Shown: positions 17,960 to 27,884, numbered from the stretch's first letter. The stretch is 43,791 nt of DNA from Halorubrum saccharovorum DSM 1137 (GCF_000337915.1 NZ_AOJE01000013.1:1-43791), one strand, 5' to 3'. Numbers and translations are program-made. The notes: a model not told the origin generated them from the sequence alone.

Positions 17960-18364
17960 TCACTTGAACGCCTCCCGCAGGAACACCAGCGCCCCGCCCA
18001 GCATCGCGAGGTTCCCGAAGAAGGCGAGTCGCTCGCCGCTCTTGTCACCCTCGTCGGCGTTCCAGAAGTCGTGCATCGTCGCCGTCACGACCGTGAGGAA
18101 GGCGACGGCGGCGCCGGTCGCGACCCGCGGAAGCCGCCAGAGCGCGATGCCGATCCCGGCGGTGACCATCATCCCGGACGCGAACGGGGCGGCGATGTCG
18201 GGGGCGGGCACCCCCGCGGACTCGGCGTACTCGATCGTGTCCTCCATGTCGCGGAAGTCCTCGGAGGCCTGCGCGGCGAGGCCGAGCCCGAGCAGGACGC
18301 GGCCGAGCCGCGAGGGCCCATCGCGGTCGCTCCCGTCCGTCTCTGTGGCTTCGTCGTCGGTCAT
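17960..18364 (-). CDS. DoxX-family membrane protein
   Basis: A 134-residue protein with a short charged N-terminus and then four hydrophobic segments in the DoxX pattern: GRVLLGLGLAAQASEDF, FASGMMVTAGIGIAL, AVAFLTVVTATMHDFW, and the last segment GNLAMLGGALVFLREAF. The HDFW motif and the FFGNLAMLGGAL segment are characteristic. DoxX proteins are linked to quinone-dependent oxidation or thiosulfate/sulfide redox in some archaea, but most are uncharacterised. The ATG at 18364 is ~27 bases after TTTAT at ~18390-18394. It is divergent from nirK; any functional link is only suggested by position. Confidence 0.85.
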   Translation of the reverse strand: MTDDEATETDGSDRDGPSRLGRVLLGLGLAAQASEDFRDMEDTIEYAESAGVPAPDIAAPFASGMMVTAGIGIALWRLPRVATGAAVAFLTVVTATMHDFWNADEGDKSGERLAFFGNLAMLGGALVFLREAFK

Positions 18365-18539
18365 AGCTGGACGAACGGTAGCATCCCACATAAAGAACCG
18401 TGCAGCGGGAGCGGGCGTGAGAAAGCGAACGGTCGACGGGAGCACGGTCGGGAGCGCCCTCATACGCGGCGCCGTCGATCGCGTGCTCCGACCGATCGAC
18501 GGCGAGCCGTTCGGAGACGGACTCGGTTCAACGGATTTG

Positions 18540-18560
18540 TGGGACCTCACGTATGTCCCA
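18540..18560. promoter_or_regulatory. Inverted repeat upstream of nirK
   Basis: TGGGAC and GTCCCA form a perfect inverted repeat with 6-base arms and a 9-base spacer. It lies ~118 bases upstream of the nirK start and before the TATA element. A second, shorter inverted repeat (CCCT-ATATG-AGGG, 18580-18592) follows. Either could be an operator for an anaerobic or nitrite regulator. I do not see the CGAA/TTCG palindrome recalled for NarO. Confidence 0.45.
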
Positions 18561-18677
18561 TTAGTTAGGTATTTAATATCCCTATATGAGGGTGAATAGA
18601 CGAATTTGTCTCGATAGTAGGGAATAGTATATATTATATATGTCATAGCGGCGCCTCTCACGAAACAGGGAGAAATC
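18561..18677 (+). promoter_or_regulatory. nirK: AT-rich nirK promoter
   Basis: The segment is much richer in A and T than its flanks. The main candidate TATA box is GTATATATTATATATG at ~18628-18643, which would place transcription near 18662 and give a short leader. A second candidate, TATTTAATATCC at ~18570-18581, lies upstream. GGGAGAAATC before the ATG at 18678 resembles a Shine-Dalgarno site, unlike most genes here, which are leaderless. The upstream part of this 313-base gap (18365-18539) is GC-rich and I see no gene in it. Confidence 0.6.
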
Positions 18678-19778
18678 ATGTCACAAGACCTCAGCAGGCG
18701 GAAGATGGTTGCGGCACTCGGGATCGGAGCGGTCGGCGCCGTCGCGGGCTGTATCGGCGCGCCGGTGAACGCCGAGACGCCGCCGGAGGACGAGACCGAG
18801 CGGATCGCCCCCGAACTTGATCCCGCACGCGACGTCGGTGTCGACCGGATCGCGGCCGACCCGACCGACGTGCCGGCGCCGGTGGACTGGGACGAGCCGC
18901 GCGAGCACGACGTCACCCTTCGCACGAAGGAGGTCGTCGCGGAGGTCGAGCCCGGAGTCACGTTCAAGTACATGACCTTCGAGGGGCAGGTCCCTGGGCC
19001 GATGATCCGCGTCCGCCGGGGCGACACCGTGAACCTCCGGTTCGAGGTGCCGAACGACGACAACAGCGACATCCACAACGTGGACTTCCACGCCGTGTAC
19101 GGCCCCGGCGGCGGCGCCGTGGACACGACGCTCGTGCCCGGCGACGACGCCGCGGAACTGAGCTTCCGCGCCGAGTTCCCCGGCCTGTTCACCTACCACT
19201 GCGCGGTGCCGGCGATGGACCACCACGTCAGCTCGGGGATGTTCGGCGCGATCCTCGTCGAGCCCGAGGCGGGGCTGCCGGCGGTGGACCGCGAGGTCTA
19301 CCTCGGCCAGCACGAGCTCTACACGACGGGCGACCTCGGCGAGAAGGGCCACCACGCGTTCGACCACGGCGCGATGCTCGCCGAGGACCCGACGTACGTC
19401 GTGTTCAACGGCGAACACCACGGCTTCACGAAGGGTCGGCGCGGCGCGATCGGCGCCCGAGTCGGCGAGACCGTCCGCGTGTTCTTCGTGAACGGCGGCC
19501 CGAACCAGTCCAGCTCGTGGCACCCGATCGGGAACGTCTGGTCGCGACTGTACCGCGACGGCGACCTCGTCTCCGACCCCGCCCGATACGTCGAGACGAC
19601 GCCGGTCGCGCCCGGGACGGCGACCGTGGGCGAAATGGAGCTGCCGGTGCCGGGACCGATCAAGGTCGTCGACCACGCGCTCTCGCGGGCCGGACGCCGC
19701 GGCGCGCTCGCGGTCGTGAACGTCGACGGCGAACCGAACCCGGACGTGTACGAACCGGGTACCGAACAGTCGGCCTGA
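18678..19778 (+). CDS. nirK: Copper-containing nitrite reductase (NO-forming)
   Basis: A 366-residue two-cupredoxin-domain enzyme reducing nitrite to nitric oxide in denitrification, outside the membrane. The Tat signal LSRRKMVAALG leads to a lipobox Cys at C25 (AVAGC). By alignment from memory to Alcaligenes NirK, type 1 copper ligands are H133, C175, H183 and M188, and type 2 ligands are H138, H174 and H333 (VVDHAL). The catalytic pair is D136 (HNVDFHA) and H282 (SSWHPIG). The 51-residue spacing from H282 to H333 equals the family spacing. All key residues are present, so it should be active. No azurin-like halocyanin, nor, nar or nos gene is in the window. Confidence 0.95.
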   Translation: MSQDLSRRKMVAALGIGAVGAVAGCIGAPVNAETPPEDETERIAPELDPARDVGVDRIAADPTDVPAPVDWDEPREHDVTLRTKEVVAEVEPGVTFKYMTFEGQVPGPMIRVRRGDTVNLRFEVPNDDNSDIHNVDFHAVYGPGGGAVDTTLVPGDDAAELSFRAEFPGLFTYHCAVPAMDHHVSSGMFGAILVEPEAGLPAVDREVYLGQHELYTTGDLGEKGHHAFDHGAMLAEDPTYVVFNGEHHGFTKGRRGAIGARVGETVRVFFVNGGPNQSSSWHPIGNVWSRLYRDGDLVSDPARYVETTPVAPGTATVGEMELPVPGPIKVVDHALSRAGRRGALAVVNVDGEPNPDVYEPGTEQSA

Positions 19779-19816
19779 ACGGCGGCCGACACCGCGAATT
19801 CTTTATGAAAAGGCGT

Positions 19817-20725
19817 TCAGACGCCGCGGCCCTGCAGCTTCTCCTCGTCGGCCATGTCCTCGTTCGACTGCCCCTTCATCCCCTTGCCGATGCCGGAGGC
19901 GATGTCGGCGAGCTCGTCGGGGTCGTCCCAGTTGTTGACCGCCTCGACGATCGCGTTCCCCATCTCGACGGGGTCCTCCGCTCCGAAGATACCGGACCCG
20001 ACGAAGATGCCGTCGCAGCCGTGATACATCATCAGCGCGGCGTCGGCGGGCGTCGCGATGCCGCCGGCCGCGAAGTTGACGACCGGGAGCCGCCCGGCCT
20101 CGGCGGTCTCGTGGACCAGGTCGCGGGGCGCGCCGTGCTCGCGGGCCCACTTCTCGCGCTCCTCGTAGTTGAGTCCGGTGAGCGTCCGGATCTGGTTTTT
20201 GATCGTGCGCTGGTGCTGGACGGCCTGGTTCACGTCGCCGGTGCCGGCCTCGCCCTTCGTCCGGATCATGGCCGCGCCCTCGCGGATCCGCCGGAGCGCC
20301 TCGGGGAGGTTCCGGGCGCCGCAGACGAACGGCGACGCGAAGTCGCGCTTGTCGGTGTGGTACTCGTCGTCGGCGGGCGTGAGCACCTCCGACTCGTCGA
20401 TCATGTCGACGCCGAGCGACTCCAGTATCTCCGCCTCCTTGCGGTGGCCGATCCGCGATTTCCCCATCACCGGGATCGACACCTCGTCGATGATCTCGGT
20501 GACGTTCTGCGGGTCGGGCATCCGGGCGACGCCGCCGCGCTTGCGGATGTCGGCCGGGACGGCCTCCAGCGCCATCACCGCGACCGCGCCGGCGTCCTCC
20601 GCGATCCGCGCCTGCTCGCGGGTGACGACGTCCATGATCACGCCGCCCTTCTGCATCCGCGCGAAGCCGCGCTTGACCAGGTCGGTCCCCCGCTTCAGCT
20701 CCTCCAGATCCGTGGCCTCTGCCAT
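19817..20725 (-). CDS. pdxS: Pyridoxal 5'-phosphate synthase lyase subunit
   Basis: A 302-residue PdxS/SNZ protein that, with the PdxT glutaminase, makes vitamin B6 coenzyme from ribose 5-phosphate, glyceraldehyde 3-phosphate and ammonia. The (beta/alpha)8 barrel shows [20 protein letters not shown], the Schiff-base-region Lys segment VMGKSRIGH, the [14 protein letters not shown] loop and the phosphate-binding GEAGTGDV. The length is standard. The ATG at 20725 is chosen because TTAAG at ~20751 on the minus strand lies ~27 bases upstream; the longer open frame above it is spurious and includes a tandem repeat. pdxT is not adjacent. It converges with nirK. Confidence 0.97.
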   Translation of the reverse strand: MAEATDLEELKRGTDLVKRGFARMQKGGVIMDVVTREQARIAEDAGAVAVMALEAVPADIRKRGGVARMPDPQNVTEIIDEVSIPVMGKSRIGHRKEAEILESLGVDMIDESEVLTPADDEYHTDKRDFASPFVCGARNLPEALRRIREGAAMIRTKGEAGTGDVNQAVQHQRTIKNQIRTLTGLNYEEREKWAREHGAPRDLVHETAEAGRLPVVNFAAGGIATPADAALMMYHGCDGIFVGSGIFGAEDPVEMGNAIVEAVNNWDDPDELADIASGIGKGMKGQSNEDMADEEKLQGRGV

Positions 20726-20814
20726 AGCGGAATGGTGGGTCGCCGGCCACTTAACGGGTCGCTTTGCCGGAAGTTGGGACGCCGATACTGACCCGGACGA
20801 GGCGCCCCGACGAC

Positions 20815-20910
20815 GACCGCTTCCCCGGCCGACCGCTTCCCCGGCCGACCGCTTCCCCGGCCGACCGCTTCCCCGGCCGACCGCTTCCCCGGCCGACCGC
20901 TTCCCCGACC
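20815..20910. repeat. 16-base tandem repeat, six copies
   Basis: Six consecutive copies of GACCGCTTCCCCGGCC, 16 bases each, run from 20815 to 20910. The sixth has one difference (CCCCGACC), and a partial seventh follows. The array lies in the gap between the divergent pdxS and mobA genes, upstream of both. Each unit carries the internal palindrome CCGG. It could be a polymorphic minisatellite. Confidence 0.95.
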
Positions 20911-20950
20911 GACCGCAACCGCGAAGTCCCTCGAGAGAGAGGAGCGACCC

Positions 20951-21646
20951 GTGACAACCGGAGCCATCCTGGCCGGAGGACGCTCGACGCGCTTCGGCGA
21001 CCGCGACAAGGCCGTCACGCCGCTCGCAGGCGTGCCGATGATCCGGCGCGTCGCGGACCGACTCGCCGGCGACGGCGACCCCGTCCCGCCGGGCGCCGAC
21101 CGCGCCGCCGGCGGCGACCCCGTCGTCGACGAGCTCGTGATCAACTGCCGGCCCGATCAGCGAGAGGCGATCGCGGGCGCGCTCGACGGCCTCCCGATTC
21201 CCTTCCGCTGGGCGGTCGACGACGAGCCCGATCTGGGGCCGGTCGCGGGCATCCGAAACGCCTGCCGAGTCGCCCCCGACGAGTACGTCGCCGTCGTCGC
21301 CTGCGACATGCCGTTCGTCGACCCGTCGTTTCTCGACGGACTCACCGACGACGCGGCCGGGTACGAGGCCGCGCTCCCCCGGCTCAACGACCGCTGGCTC
21401 CAGACGACGCAGGCAGTGTACCACGCCGGCGCGATGGCGACCGCCTGCGAGCGCGCCCTCGCCCGCGGCGATCGGAAGGTGCTGGCGCCGATCGACGACC
21501 TCGATCGCGTCGTCGTCGGCGACGCGGAGATCCGCGAACGCACCGCGCCGCAGACGTTCACCAACGTCAACACGCAGGCGGAGCTCGCAGAGGCGGAGGC
21601 CGCGATCGAGGAGGCGCTCGCCGGGATCGACCGCGACGCTCGGTGA
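20951..21646 (+). CDS. mobA: Molybdenum cofactor guanylyltransferase
   Basis: A 231-residue nucleotidyltransferase that attaches GMP to molybdopterin to make the guanine-dinucleotide cofactor used by DMSO-reductase-family enzymes such as nitrate reductase. The N-terminal signature is [12 protein letters not shown] with K20 in DRDKA. The metal-binding acid lies in [10 protein letters not shown], and [10 protein letters not shown] fits the family. It has a GTG start and follows the 16-base repeat array. It is somewhat longer than bacterial MobA owing to an Asp/Pro-rich loop at residues ~40-60. No other Mo-cofactor genes are adjacent. Confidence 0.9.
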   Translation: MTTGAILAGGRSTRFGDRDKAVTPLAGVPMIRRVADRLAGDGDPVPPGADRAAGGDPVVDELVINCRPDQREAIAGALDGLPIPFRWAVDDEPDLGPVAGIRNACRVAPDEYVAVVACDMPFVDPSFLDGLTDDAAGYEAALPRLNDRWLQTTQAVYHAGAMATACERALARGDRKVLAPIDDLDRVVVGDAEIRERTAPQTFTNVNTQAELAEAEAAIEEALAGIDRDAR

Positions 21647-21679
21647 TCGGAGCGACGGGAGTGGAGCGAAAAGCCGCGG

Positions 21680-22240
21680 TTACTTTTTCAACAGCTCGTA
21701 CGCCTCGTTCAGCTCCTTGAACGCCGCCTCGTCGCCGTCCTCCCCGTCCGGGTGGACCCGCTTCGCCCGCTCCCGGTAGGCCGACCGGATCGCCTCGCCG
21801 TCGGCGGTCCGATCGAGCCCGAGCGTCGCGTAGGCCTCGCGTTCGGACATCCCGCTCGTCGATGGGGCACGGTCGCGGGGGTCACCGGCCCCCGTCGCGT
21901 CCCGACCGCCGCCACCGCGGGCGCTCCCCGCGGCGCCGCGGCCGAACCCGCCGTCCGTCGCGCCGGCCGAGCGGTACGCCGATCGACGGTGTTCGGCGGC
22001 TCTCGCGCGCTGTCGGGCCCGTGCGCGCTCCCCGGGGCCCGCCCGCGCGGCCTCGCGCCGGACGCGGTCGCGGAGCCGACCGCTGGCGTGGTACCAGAGG
22101 AAGTACGCGACGGCGGCGAACGGAACGGCGACCGGTAACAGGACCGGAGAGACGACGATCCCGGCGACGAGCAGGAGGGCCGTCAGTCCGATGAACGTCG
22201 CTGCCATGCCGACGACGATCGCGCGGTTCGTCACAGGCAC
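21680..22240 (-). CDS. Membrane-anchored J-domain protein
   Basis: A 186-residue protein with two hydrophobic segments near the N-terminus (IVVGMAATFIGLTALLLVAG and VLLPVAVPFAAVAYFLWY). A long Arg/Ala/Gly-rich linker follows. The C-terminal J domain (~130-186) has AYATLGLDRTADGEAIRSAY and the HPD triad at 163-165. J domains stimulate the ATPase of DnaK-type chaperones. The topology places the J domain on a tether at the membrane. There is no Cys-rich or peptide-binding domain, so it is not a full DnaJ. Its client is unknown. Confidence 0.85.
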   Translation of the reverse strand: MPVTNRAIVVGMAATFIGLTALLLVAGIVVSPVLLPVAVPFAAVAYFLWYHASGRLRDRVRREAARAGPGERARARQRARAAEHRRSAYRSAGATDGGFGRGAAGSARGGGGRDATGAGDPRDRAPSTSGMSEREAYATLGLDRTADGEAIRSAYRERAKRVHPDGEDGDEAAFKELNEAYELLKK

Positions 22241-22336
22241 TCTCGGGGCTCCAGCGTTGTAAGCGCTCGGGCGAGAGCCGAGCGCTCCCGTCGGATATCG
22301 GGCGACAGAGCGTTCGATCGGATGTGTGGCGTTCGG

Positions 22337-23062
22337 TCAGGCGAGCACGTCGTTCCCCCCGGACCCGCTCCCGGAGTGACGAGCGTACTGGACCGCGATC
22401 CCGGCGACGAACACCGCGGCGAACGCGGCGTTCGAGAGGCTCGCCTGCTCGACGAACGCCACGGGCTCGCCCGCGACGACCGCCTGCCAGACGGGGACGG
22501 TCGTCGCCACGAGTCCGGCGCCGAGGGCGACGAGCGAGAGCGTGATGATGTAGTCGTAGTGCCGCATCGCCAGGAGTCCGGCGACCGCGCCGACGAGGAC
22601 CGCGACGAGGAGGAACTGCTGGAACTCGGGCTGGGAGAGCAGCGACGACTCGACCGCCGCGTCGACCGCCACCGCGTCGAGCCCCGACGCCTCGGGATCG
22701 TGGAACCGTCGCAGGAGCGACTCGCCGGCGGTCAACACCAACACGGCGAGGGTCGCGAAGACGAACGCCGCGATCGACACCGCGAACCGCGCCGCCAGCG
22801 GGATCAGAACGCGGCCGAGCACGGTGCCGACCAACACGGCCGCCCCGGCGAGGACCAACCGTTGGCCGGCGGCCGGGGTGGTCGCGATGAACTCTGGGAG
22901 CACCACCCAGCCGACGAACCCGCCGACGATCGCGCCGCCGAGCCAACTGATCCACCCGAGGACGCGGTCTTTGAGGTCGTACGCGCTGACGACCAGTACG
23001 GCGCCGACGAGGGTGTTCACCGCGAGCACCGCCAGAGATATCGGATCGGAGGTAATTGACAT
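22337..23062 (-). CDS. Multispanning membrane protein, possibly TM7S3/TM198-like
   Basis: A 241-residue protein with about seven hydrophobic segments and few charges. Examples are AVNTLVGAVLVVSAYDLKDRVLGWISWLGGAIVGGFVGW, the LVLAGAAVLVGTVLGRVLIPLAARF region and a C-terminal helix ending GIAVQYARHSG. The glycine-rich helix pairs resemble the TM7SF3/TMEM198 (DUF4203-like) fold, but I am not sure of the family. The start MSITSDP is preferred over a longer N-terminus, since the extension is Arg-rich and lacks a promoter at the right spacing. Function is unknown. Confidence 0.72.
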   Translation of the reverse strand: MSITSDPISLAVLAVNTLVGAVLVVSAYDLKDRVLGWISWLGGAIVGGFVGWVVLPEFIATTPAAGQRLVLAGAAVLVGTVLGRVLIPLAARFAVSIAAFVFATLAVLVLTAGESLLRRFHDPEASGLDAVAVDAAVESSLLSQPEFQQFLLVAVLVGAVAGLLAMRHYDYIITLSLVALGAGLVATTVPVWQAVVAGEPVAFVEQASLSNAAFAAVFVAGIAVQYARHSGSGSGGNDVLA

Positions 23063-23187
23063 GCGTTGACAGAAATTACGGGTCGACTTAGTTCTCCGGA
23101 TTCGGGCGAGTTCGCTTCCGGCCGACGGGCCGGTTCCCTCCGCCCGCCTCCGCACGGTTTATGCACGCGGACGACCGGATCCGTGGT

Positions 23188-26085
23188 ATGCCGACTGCGG
23201 ACCGCGAGACGGTAACCGGGCTCCCGCCGGGGATCGCCGACGCCCGCGAGGAGCTGACGCCGATGCTCTCGCAGTACGCCGACCTGTGTGCGGCCCACGA
23301 GGACGCCCTCGTGCTGTTCCAGGTCGGCGACTTCTACGAGGCGTTCTGCGAGGCGGCCGCGGCGGTCGCCCGCGTCTGTGAAGTGACGCTGACGGAGCGC
23401 TCCGACTCGACCGGCGACTACCCGATGGCGGGGATCCCCATCGACAACGCCGCGCCCTACCTCGAGTCGCTGCTCGACGCGGGCTACCGCGTCGCGATTG
23501 GCGACCAGGTCGAGGACGCCGAGCAGGCGTCCGGCCTCGTCGACCGGGCCGTCACCGAGGTTATCACCCCCGGAACCGTCGTCGAGGACGAGCTGTTGGA
23601 GGCCGGGACGACGAACTACGTGGCGGCGGTGGCGGCCGGGGGCGACGGGAGCGACGGGGGCAGCGGTGAGGGCGCCGACCGCGCCGCCGATCGGACCGTC
23701 GGCCTCGCCGCCGTCGACGTCTCCACGGGCGAGTGCCTCGTCACGTCGGGCGACCGCGACGCGGTCGCCGAGGAGCTCGACCGGATCGCGCCCGCGGAGC
23801 TGATCGCGGGCCCCGACGCGCCCGACTTCGAGCCGTCGGACGCCGAGCGCGGCTGGGCGACCCACGCGTACGACCCCGACGCCTTCGGGCGCCGGGCCGC
23901 GGTCGAGCGGCTGGAGCCGTACCTCCCCGCTCCCGACCGCCGGTTCGACGGCGACGCCGAACTGCGGGCGGCGGGCGCGGTGCTCGCGTACGCCGAGTAC
24001 ACGCAGGGCGACGACGGCCCGCTCTCGTACGTCACTCGGCTCCGTCGGTACGACCCGCGCGACCGGCTCCGGCTCGACGCGGCCGCCCAGCGCAGCCTCG
24101 AACTGTTCGAGAACCGCGGACTCGGCGCGAGCGACACCCTGTTCGACGCGCTCGACGAGACGAGCTGCGCGCTCGGCCGCCGGTGTCTGGAGCGCTGGCT
24201 CCGGCGCCCCCTCGTCGACGCCGACGCGATCCGGAGCCGTCACGACGCGGTCGGCGAACTGGCCGACCGCACTCTCGTTCGCGAGGGAGTCGCCGACGCG
24301 CTCGGGACCGCCTACGACTTGGAACGCCTCGTCGGGCGGATCTCCCGGGGGCGGGCCGACGCGCGCGACCTTCGCTCGCTGCACGCGACGCTCGCGGTCG
24401 TGCCGGAGCTGAAGGCGACGCTGGCTGGGACGAACGGCGCGGGAGAGCCGGAAAGCGGCGGCGACGCGGACGCCGACGCGGACGCCGACGCGGACGCCAA
24501 CTTCCCCCGCACCGACCACCTCCGCGACCTCCGCGACCGCCTCGACGAGCTCACCGAGGTCCGCGAGCTGATCGACGATGCGATCGCCGCGAACCCCCCG
24601 CCGGAGATCACCGAGGGCGGCGTGATACGCGAGGGGTTCGACGGCGACCTCGACGACCTCCGCGCCACCGAGCGCGAGGGGCGCGAGTGGGTGGCAGAGC
24701 TGGAGGCGAGCGAGCGCGAGCGCACCGGGATCGACTCGCTGTCGGTCGGCCACAACCAGGTCCACGGCTACTACATCGAGGTGACCGACGCCAACCTCGA
24801 CCGGGTCCCCGACGACTACCGCCGGCGACAGACGCTGAAGAACAGCGAGCGCTACTACACGCCCGAACTCAAGGAGCGCGAGGAGGAGATCGTCGGCGCC
24901 GCGGAGCGCGCCGACGCCCTGGAGTACGAGCTGTTCGTCGACGTGCGCGACCGCGTCGCGAGCGAGACGGAGCGGATCCAGGGGCTCGCGGACGCGCTCG
25001 CGGAGCTCGACGCGCTCCGCTCGCTGGCGACCGTCGCCGTCGAGGGCGACTACGTCCGCCCGGAGATCGTCGCCGACCCCGCTGCCGCTCCCGAGGCCGG
25101 CGTCGAGATCGAGGGCGGACGCCACCCGGTGGTCGAGCGCGCCGAGGAGTCGTTCGTCCCGAACGACGCGGACCTCCCGCGCGGGTCGATCGCGGTGATC
25201 ACGGGCCCGAACATGAGCGGGAAGTCGACGTACATGCGGTCGGTCGCGCTCGCGGTCGTGCTCGCGCAGACCGGCTCGTTCGTCCCCGCACAGGCCGCCT
25301 CGCTGCCCGTCTTCGACCGCCTGTTCACCCGCGTCGGCGCTTCGGACGACATCGCGGGCGGCCAGTCGACGTTCATGCGCGAGATGAGCGAGCTGACCGA
25401 GATCCTCCACGACGCGGGGCCGGACTCGCTCGTCCTCCTCGACGAGGTGGGCCGCGGCACCGCCACGACCGACGGGCGCGCCATCGCCCGCGCCGCAGCC
25501 GAGTTCATCCACGACGAGCTGGGCGCGACGGCCCTGTTCGCCACCCACTACCACGACCTGACCGATCTCGCGGAGGAGCGCGAGCGCGCCTTCAACCTCC
25601 ACTTCACGGCGACCCGCGAGGACGGCGACGTGACGTTCCTCCACCGGGTCGTCCCGGGCGCCTCCTCCTCGTCGTACGGGGTCGAGGTCGCCGAGCTCGC
25701 GGGGGTTCCGGCGCCCGTCGTGGAGCGATCCCGCGACCTGGTGGCCGCGGAGACGGACGACGCGGAGGCCGTCGGCGCCGAAGGGACCGACACCGAGACG
25801 AACGGCGCCGATCCCGCGGCCGACGGCGACGGGAGCGACGACGCCGACGCCTCGCTGCGGGAGTTCCTCGCCGAAGAGGAGGGGACGGAGGGAGGGAGAG
25901 AAGACGAGGGCGACGGAGCGTCCTCTCCCGACGCGCCCGACCGCGACGCCCGGACCGACCGGTCGGCCGGTTCCGAGACCGATCTGACCGCCGCCCTCGG
26001 CGACCTCGACCTCGCCCGAATGACGCCGATAGAGGCGCTGAACGCCCTCCACGACCTCCAGTCGCGAGTCGACGATGACGGGTGA
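23188..26085 (+). CDS. mutS: DNA mismatch repair protein MutS
   Basis: A 965-residue MutS1-type protein that recognises mismatches. The mismatch-binding domain starts with [10 protein letters not shown] (the Phe-x-Glu element). The connector, lever and clamp domains follow, then the ATPase with Walker [10 protein letters not shown] at ~673-681, DEVGRGTAT as Walker B and a TATHYHDL-like segment. A low-complexity Asp/Ala repeat (~427-440) interrupts the lever region, and an acidic insert lies at ~860-935. The start is the ATG at 23188: TTTATG at ~23157 lies ~27 bases upstream and overlaps the earlier ATG at 23161. mutL overlaps its end by 11 bases. Confidence 0.96.
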   Translation: MPTADRETVTGLPPGIADAREELTPMLSQYADLCAAHEDALVLFQVGDFYEAFCEAAAAVARVCEVTLTERSDSTGDYPMAGIPIDNAAPYLESLLDAGYRVAIGDQVEDAEQASGLVDRAVTEVITPGTVVEDELLEAGTTNYVAAVAAGGDGSDGGSGEGADRAADRTVGLAAVDVSTGECLVTSGDRDAVAEELDRIAPAELIAGPDAPDFEPSDAERGWATHAYDPDAFGRRAAVERLEPYLPAPDRRFDGDAELRAAGAVLAYAEYTQGDDGPLSYVTRLRRYDPRDRLRLDAAAQRSLELFENRGLGASDTLFDALDETSCALGRRCLERWLRRPLVDADAIRSRHDAVGELADRTLVREGVADALGTAYDLERLVGRISRGRADARDLRSLHATLAVVPELKATLAGTNGAGEPESGGDADADADADADANFPRTDHLRDLRDRLDELTEVRELIDDAIAANPPPEITEGGVIREGFDGDLDDLRATEREGREWVAELEASERERTGIDSLSVGHNQVHGYYIEVTDANLDRVPDDYRRRQTLKNSERYYTPELKEREEEIVGAAERADALEYELFVDVRDRVASETERIQGLADALAELDALRSLATVAVEGDYVRPEIVADPAAAPEAGVEIEGGRHPVVERAEESFVPNDADLPRGSIAVITGPNMSGKSTYMRSVALAVVLAQTGSFVPAQAASLPVFDRLFTRVGASDDIAGGQSTFMREMSELTEILHDAGPDSLVLLDEVGRGTATTDGRAIARAAAEFIHDELGATALFATHYHDLTDLAEERERAFNLHFTATREDGDVTFLHRVVPGASSSSYGVEVAELAGVPAPVVERSRDLVAAETDDAEAVGAEGTDTETNGADPAADGDGSDDADASLREFLAEEEGTEGGREDEGDGASSPDAPDRDARTDRSAGSETDLTAALGDLDLARMTPIEALNALHDLQSRVDDDG

Positions 26086-27841
26086 GGAGCGCGCTCCCGG
26101 CGAGCCCGACGCGGGCGAGGCGTCGGCGGGGACGGCCCGCGTCCGCCGGCTCGACCCCGACACCGTCGATCGGATCGCCGCCGGCGAGGTGGTGACCCGC
26201 CCCGCTCGGGTCGTCGGCGAGCTGATCGACAACGCGCTCGACGCCGGCGCCTCGCGCGTCGAGGTCGCGGTCGACGGCGACGGCACCGACCGGGTCCGGG
26301 TGGCCGACGACGGGCGCGGAATGGGTCGCGAGGACGCCCGGCTCGCCGTCGAGCGCCACGCGACGAGCAAGCTCGCGCCCGACGGCGACCCGGTCGGCGT
26401 CGACTCGCTCGGCTTCCGGGGCGAGGCGCTGGCCGCGGTCGCCGAGGCCGCGCGGCTCGAACTCGTCACCAGCGACGGCGACGCGATCGGGACGCGAGTG
26501 GTCGTCGACGGGACGGCGTCGGGCGGGGGATCGGGCCGCGAGGGCGATCCGGGCGACTCGACCGTCACCGACGCCGGGCGCGCCCGCGGCACCACCGTCG
26601 TCGTCGAGGACCTCTTCGCGACCCGGCCCGCGCGCCGGGAGTCGCTGGCGGGGCCGGCGGCCGAGTTCGCGCGAGTCTCCGCGCTGGTCGCCGACTACGC
26701 GCTGGCGAATCCCGATGTCGCGTTCACGCTGGAGCACGACGGATCGCGGACGCTGTCGACGCCCGGCTCCGGGATCACGGAGGCGCTCCTGGGCGTGTAC
26801 GACCGCGAGACCGCGAGCCGCTCGACCGAGGTCGCGGCGAGCGCCGAGGTCGCGACGGGAGGGGGCGACTCCGTCTCGACGGACATCGCCGGCGCCCTCG
26901 CGTACCCCTCGGTGACGCGTTCCTCCCGCGACCACGTCCGGGTCTCGGTGAACGGGCGTCCGGTCCGGAACGACCGGCTGGCGGCCGCGGTCAGGGCCGG
27001 ATACGGTCGCCTGCTCCCCGACGGCCGCGAGCCGGTGGCGGCCGTGGACGTGTCGCTGCCGCCCGCCCGCGTGGACCCGAACGTCCACCCGGCGAAGCGG
27101 GAGGTCGGGCTGCGCGACGCCGACGCGGTCGCGAACGCGGTCGAATCGGCCGTCGCCGACGCGCTCACCGGCGCCGACCTCCGGCGGAAGGCCGAGGTCG
27201 AGACGGGGCTCGACGGGGCGCTCGACTCGGTCGGCGGCGACGAGGGGGAGCGCCCGGCGGCGTTCGCGGACGCGGATCCGATCGGGACGTTCCGCGACCT
27301 CTACCTCCTCGTCGAGACCGGCGACGAGCTGCTCGTGATCGACGGCCACGCCGCTCACGAGCGCGTGAACTACGAGCGGCTCGCTCGGGCGTTCGACGGC
27401 GAGGAAGTGCCGACCGCCCCGCTCGATCCGCCCGCGACCGCGTCGCTGTCGGCCGACGAGGCGGCTGCCGCGGAGGCGCACGCCGACGCCCTCGCCGCGC
27501 TCGGATTCGAGACGGAGCCGTTCGGCGGCGGGACCGTCAGGCTCCGGAGCGTCCCGGCGCCGTTCGGGCGGGCGGCAGACGCGGACGCGTTCCGGGACGC
27601 GCTCGCGTCCCTCTCGGACGGGGAATCGCCGCGGGATGCGCGGGAGATCCTGCTCGCGGACCTGGCGTGTCACCCGTCGCTGAAGCGCGGCGAGATCGGC
27701 GACTTGGGGCCGGCGGAGCAGCGGGCGCTGCTCGACCGGCTCGGCGAGTGCGAGCGCCCGTACGCGTGTCCGCACGGGCGGCCGACAGTGCTCTCAGTGG
27801 ACGCGGCGACCTTCGCGGCGGGGTTCGGTCGGGACCGGTGA
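26075..27841 (+). CDS. mutL: DNA mismatch repair protein MutL, endonuclease type
   Basis: A 588-residue GHKL ATPase acting with MutS. N-terminal motifs are [25 protein letters not shown] and GFRGEAL. The C-terminal domain keeps endonuclease-type metal motifs: [12 protein letters not shown] (D423, H425, E429, E434; usual Gln replaced by Gly), ACHPSLK (C532) and CPHGRPT (C565, H567). It should therefore nick DNA itself, as in organisms without MutH. The gene begins inside the last codons of mutS. Its stop codon lies within the first unit of the 15-base tandem repeat. Confidence 0.94.
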   Translation: MTGEERAPGEPDAGEASAGTARVRRLDPDTVDRIAAGEVVTRPARVVGELIDNALDAGASRVEVAVDGDGTDRVRVADDGRGMGREDARLAVERHATSKLAPDGDPVGVDSLGFRGEALAAVAEAARLELVTSDGDAIGTRVVVDGTASGGGSGREGDPGDSTVTDAGRARGTTVVVEDLFATRPARRESLAGPAAEFARVSALVADYALANPDVAFTLEHDGSRTLSTPGSGITEALLGVYDRETASRSTEVAASAEVATGGGDSVSTDIAGALAYPSVTRSSRDHVRVSVNGRPVRNDRLAAAVRAGYGRLLPDGREPVAAVDVSLPPARVDPNVHPAKREVGLRDADAVANAVESAVADALTGADLRRKAEVETGLDGALDSVGGDEGERPAAFADADPIGTFRDLYLLVETGDELLVIDGHAAHERVNYERLARAFDGEEVPTAPLDPPATASLSADEAAAAEAHADALAALGFETEPFGGGTVRLRSVPAPFGRAADADAFRDALASLSDGESPRDAREILLADLACHPSLKRGEIGDLGPAEQRALLDRLGECERPYACPHGRPTVLSVDAATFAAGFGRDR

Positions 27842-27884
27842 GGGGCGGACCGGTGAGGGGCGGACCGGTGAGGGGCGGACCGGT
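27832..27884. repeat. 15-base tandem repeat carrying successive in-frame stops
   Basis: GGACCGGTGAGGGGC is repeated at 27832-27846, 27847-27861 and 27862-27876, with a partial copy to 27884. Because 15 is a multiple of three, each copy gives a TGA in the mutL frame. The first is the real mutL stop; the next two are back-up stops. Confidence 0.93.

Noticed and set aside
20815-20910. CRISPR array
   Set aside because: The 16-base units are contiguous without spacers; the other arrays in the window also lack spacers.
20726-21424. Long N-terminal extension of pdxS
   Set aside because: PdxS is ~300 residues. The extension runs through a minisatellite and antisense to mobA, and the promoter lies at ~20751.
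23017-26595. 1192-residue frame antisense to mutS
   Set aside because: It has Arg/Val/Asp-rich shadow composition and no motifs, while the plus strand encodes MutS and MutL with full motifs.
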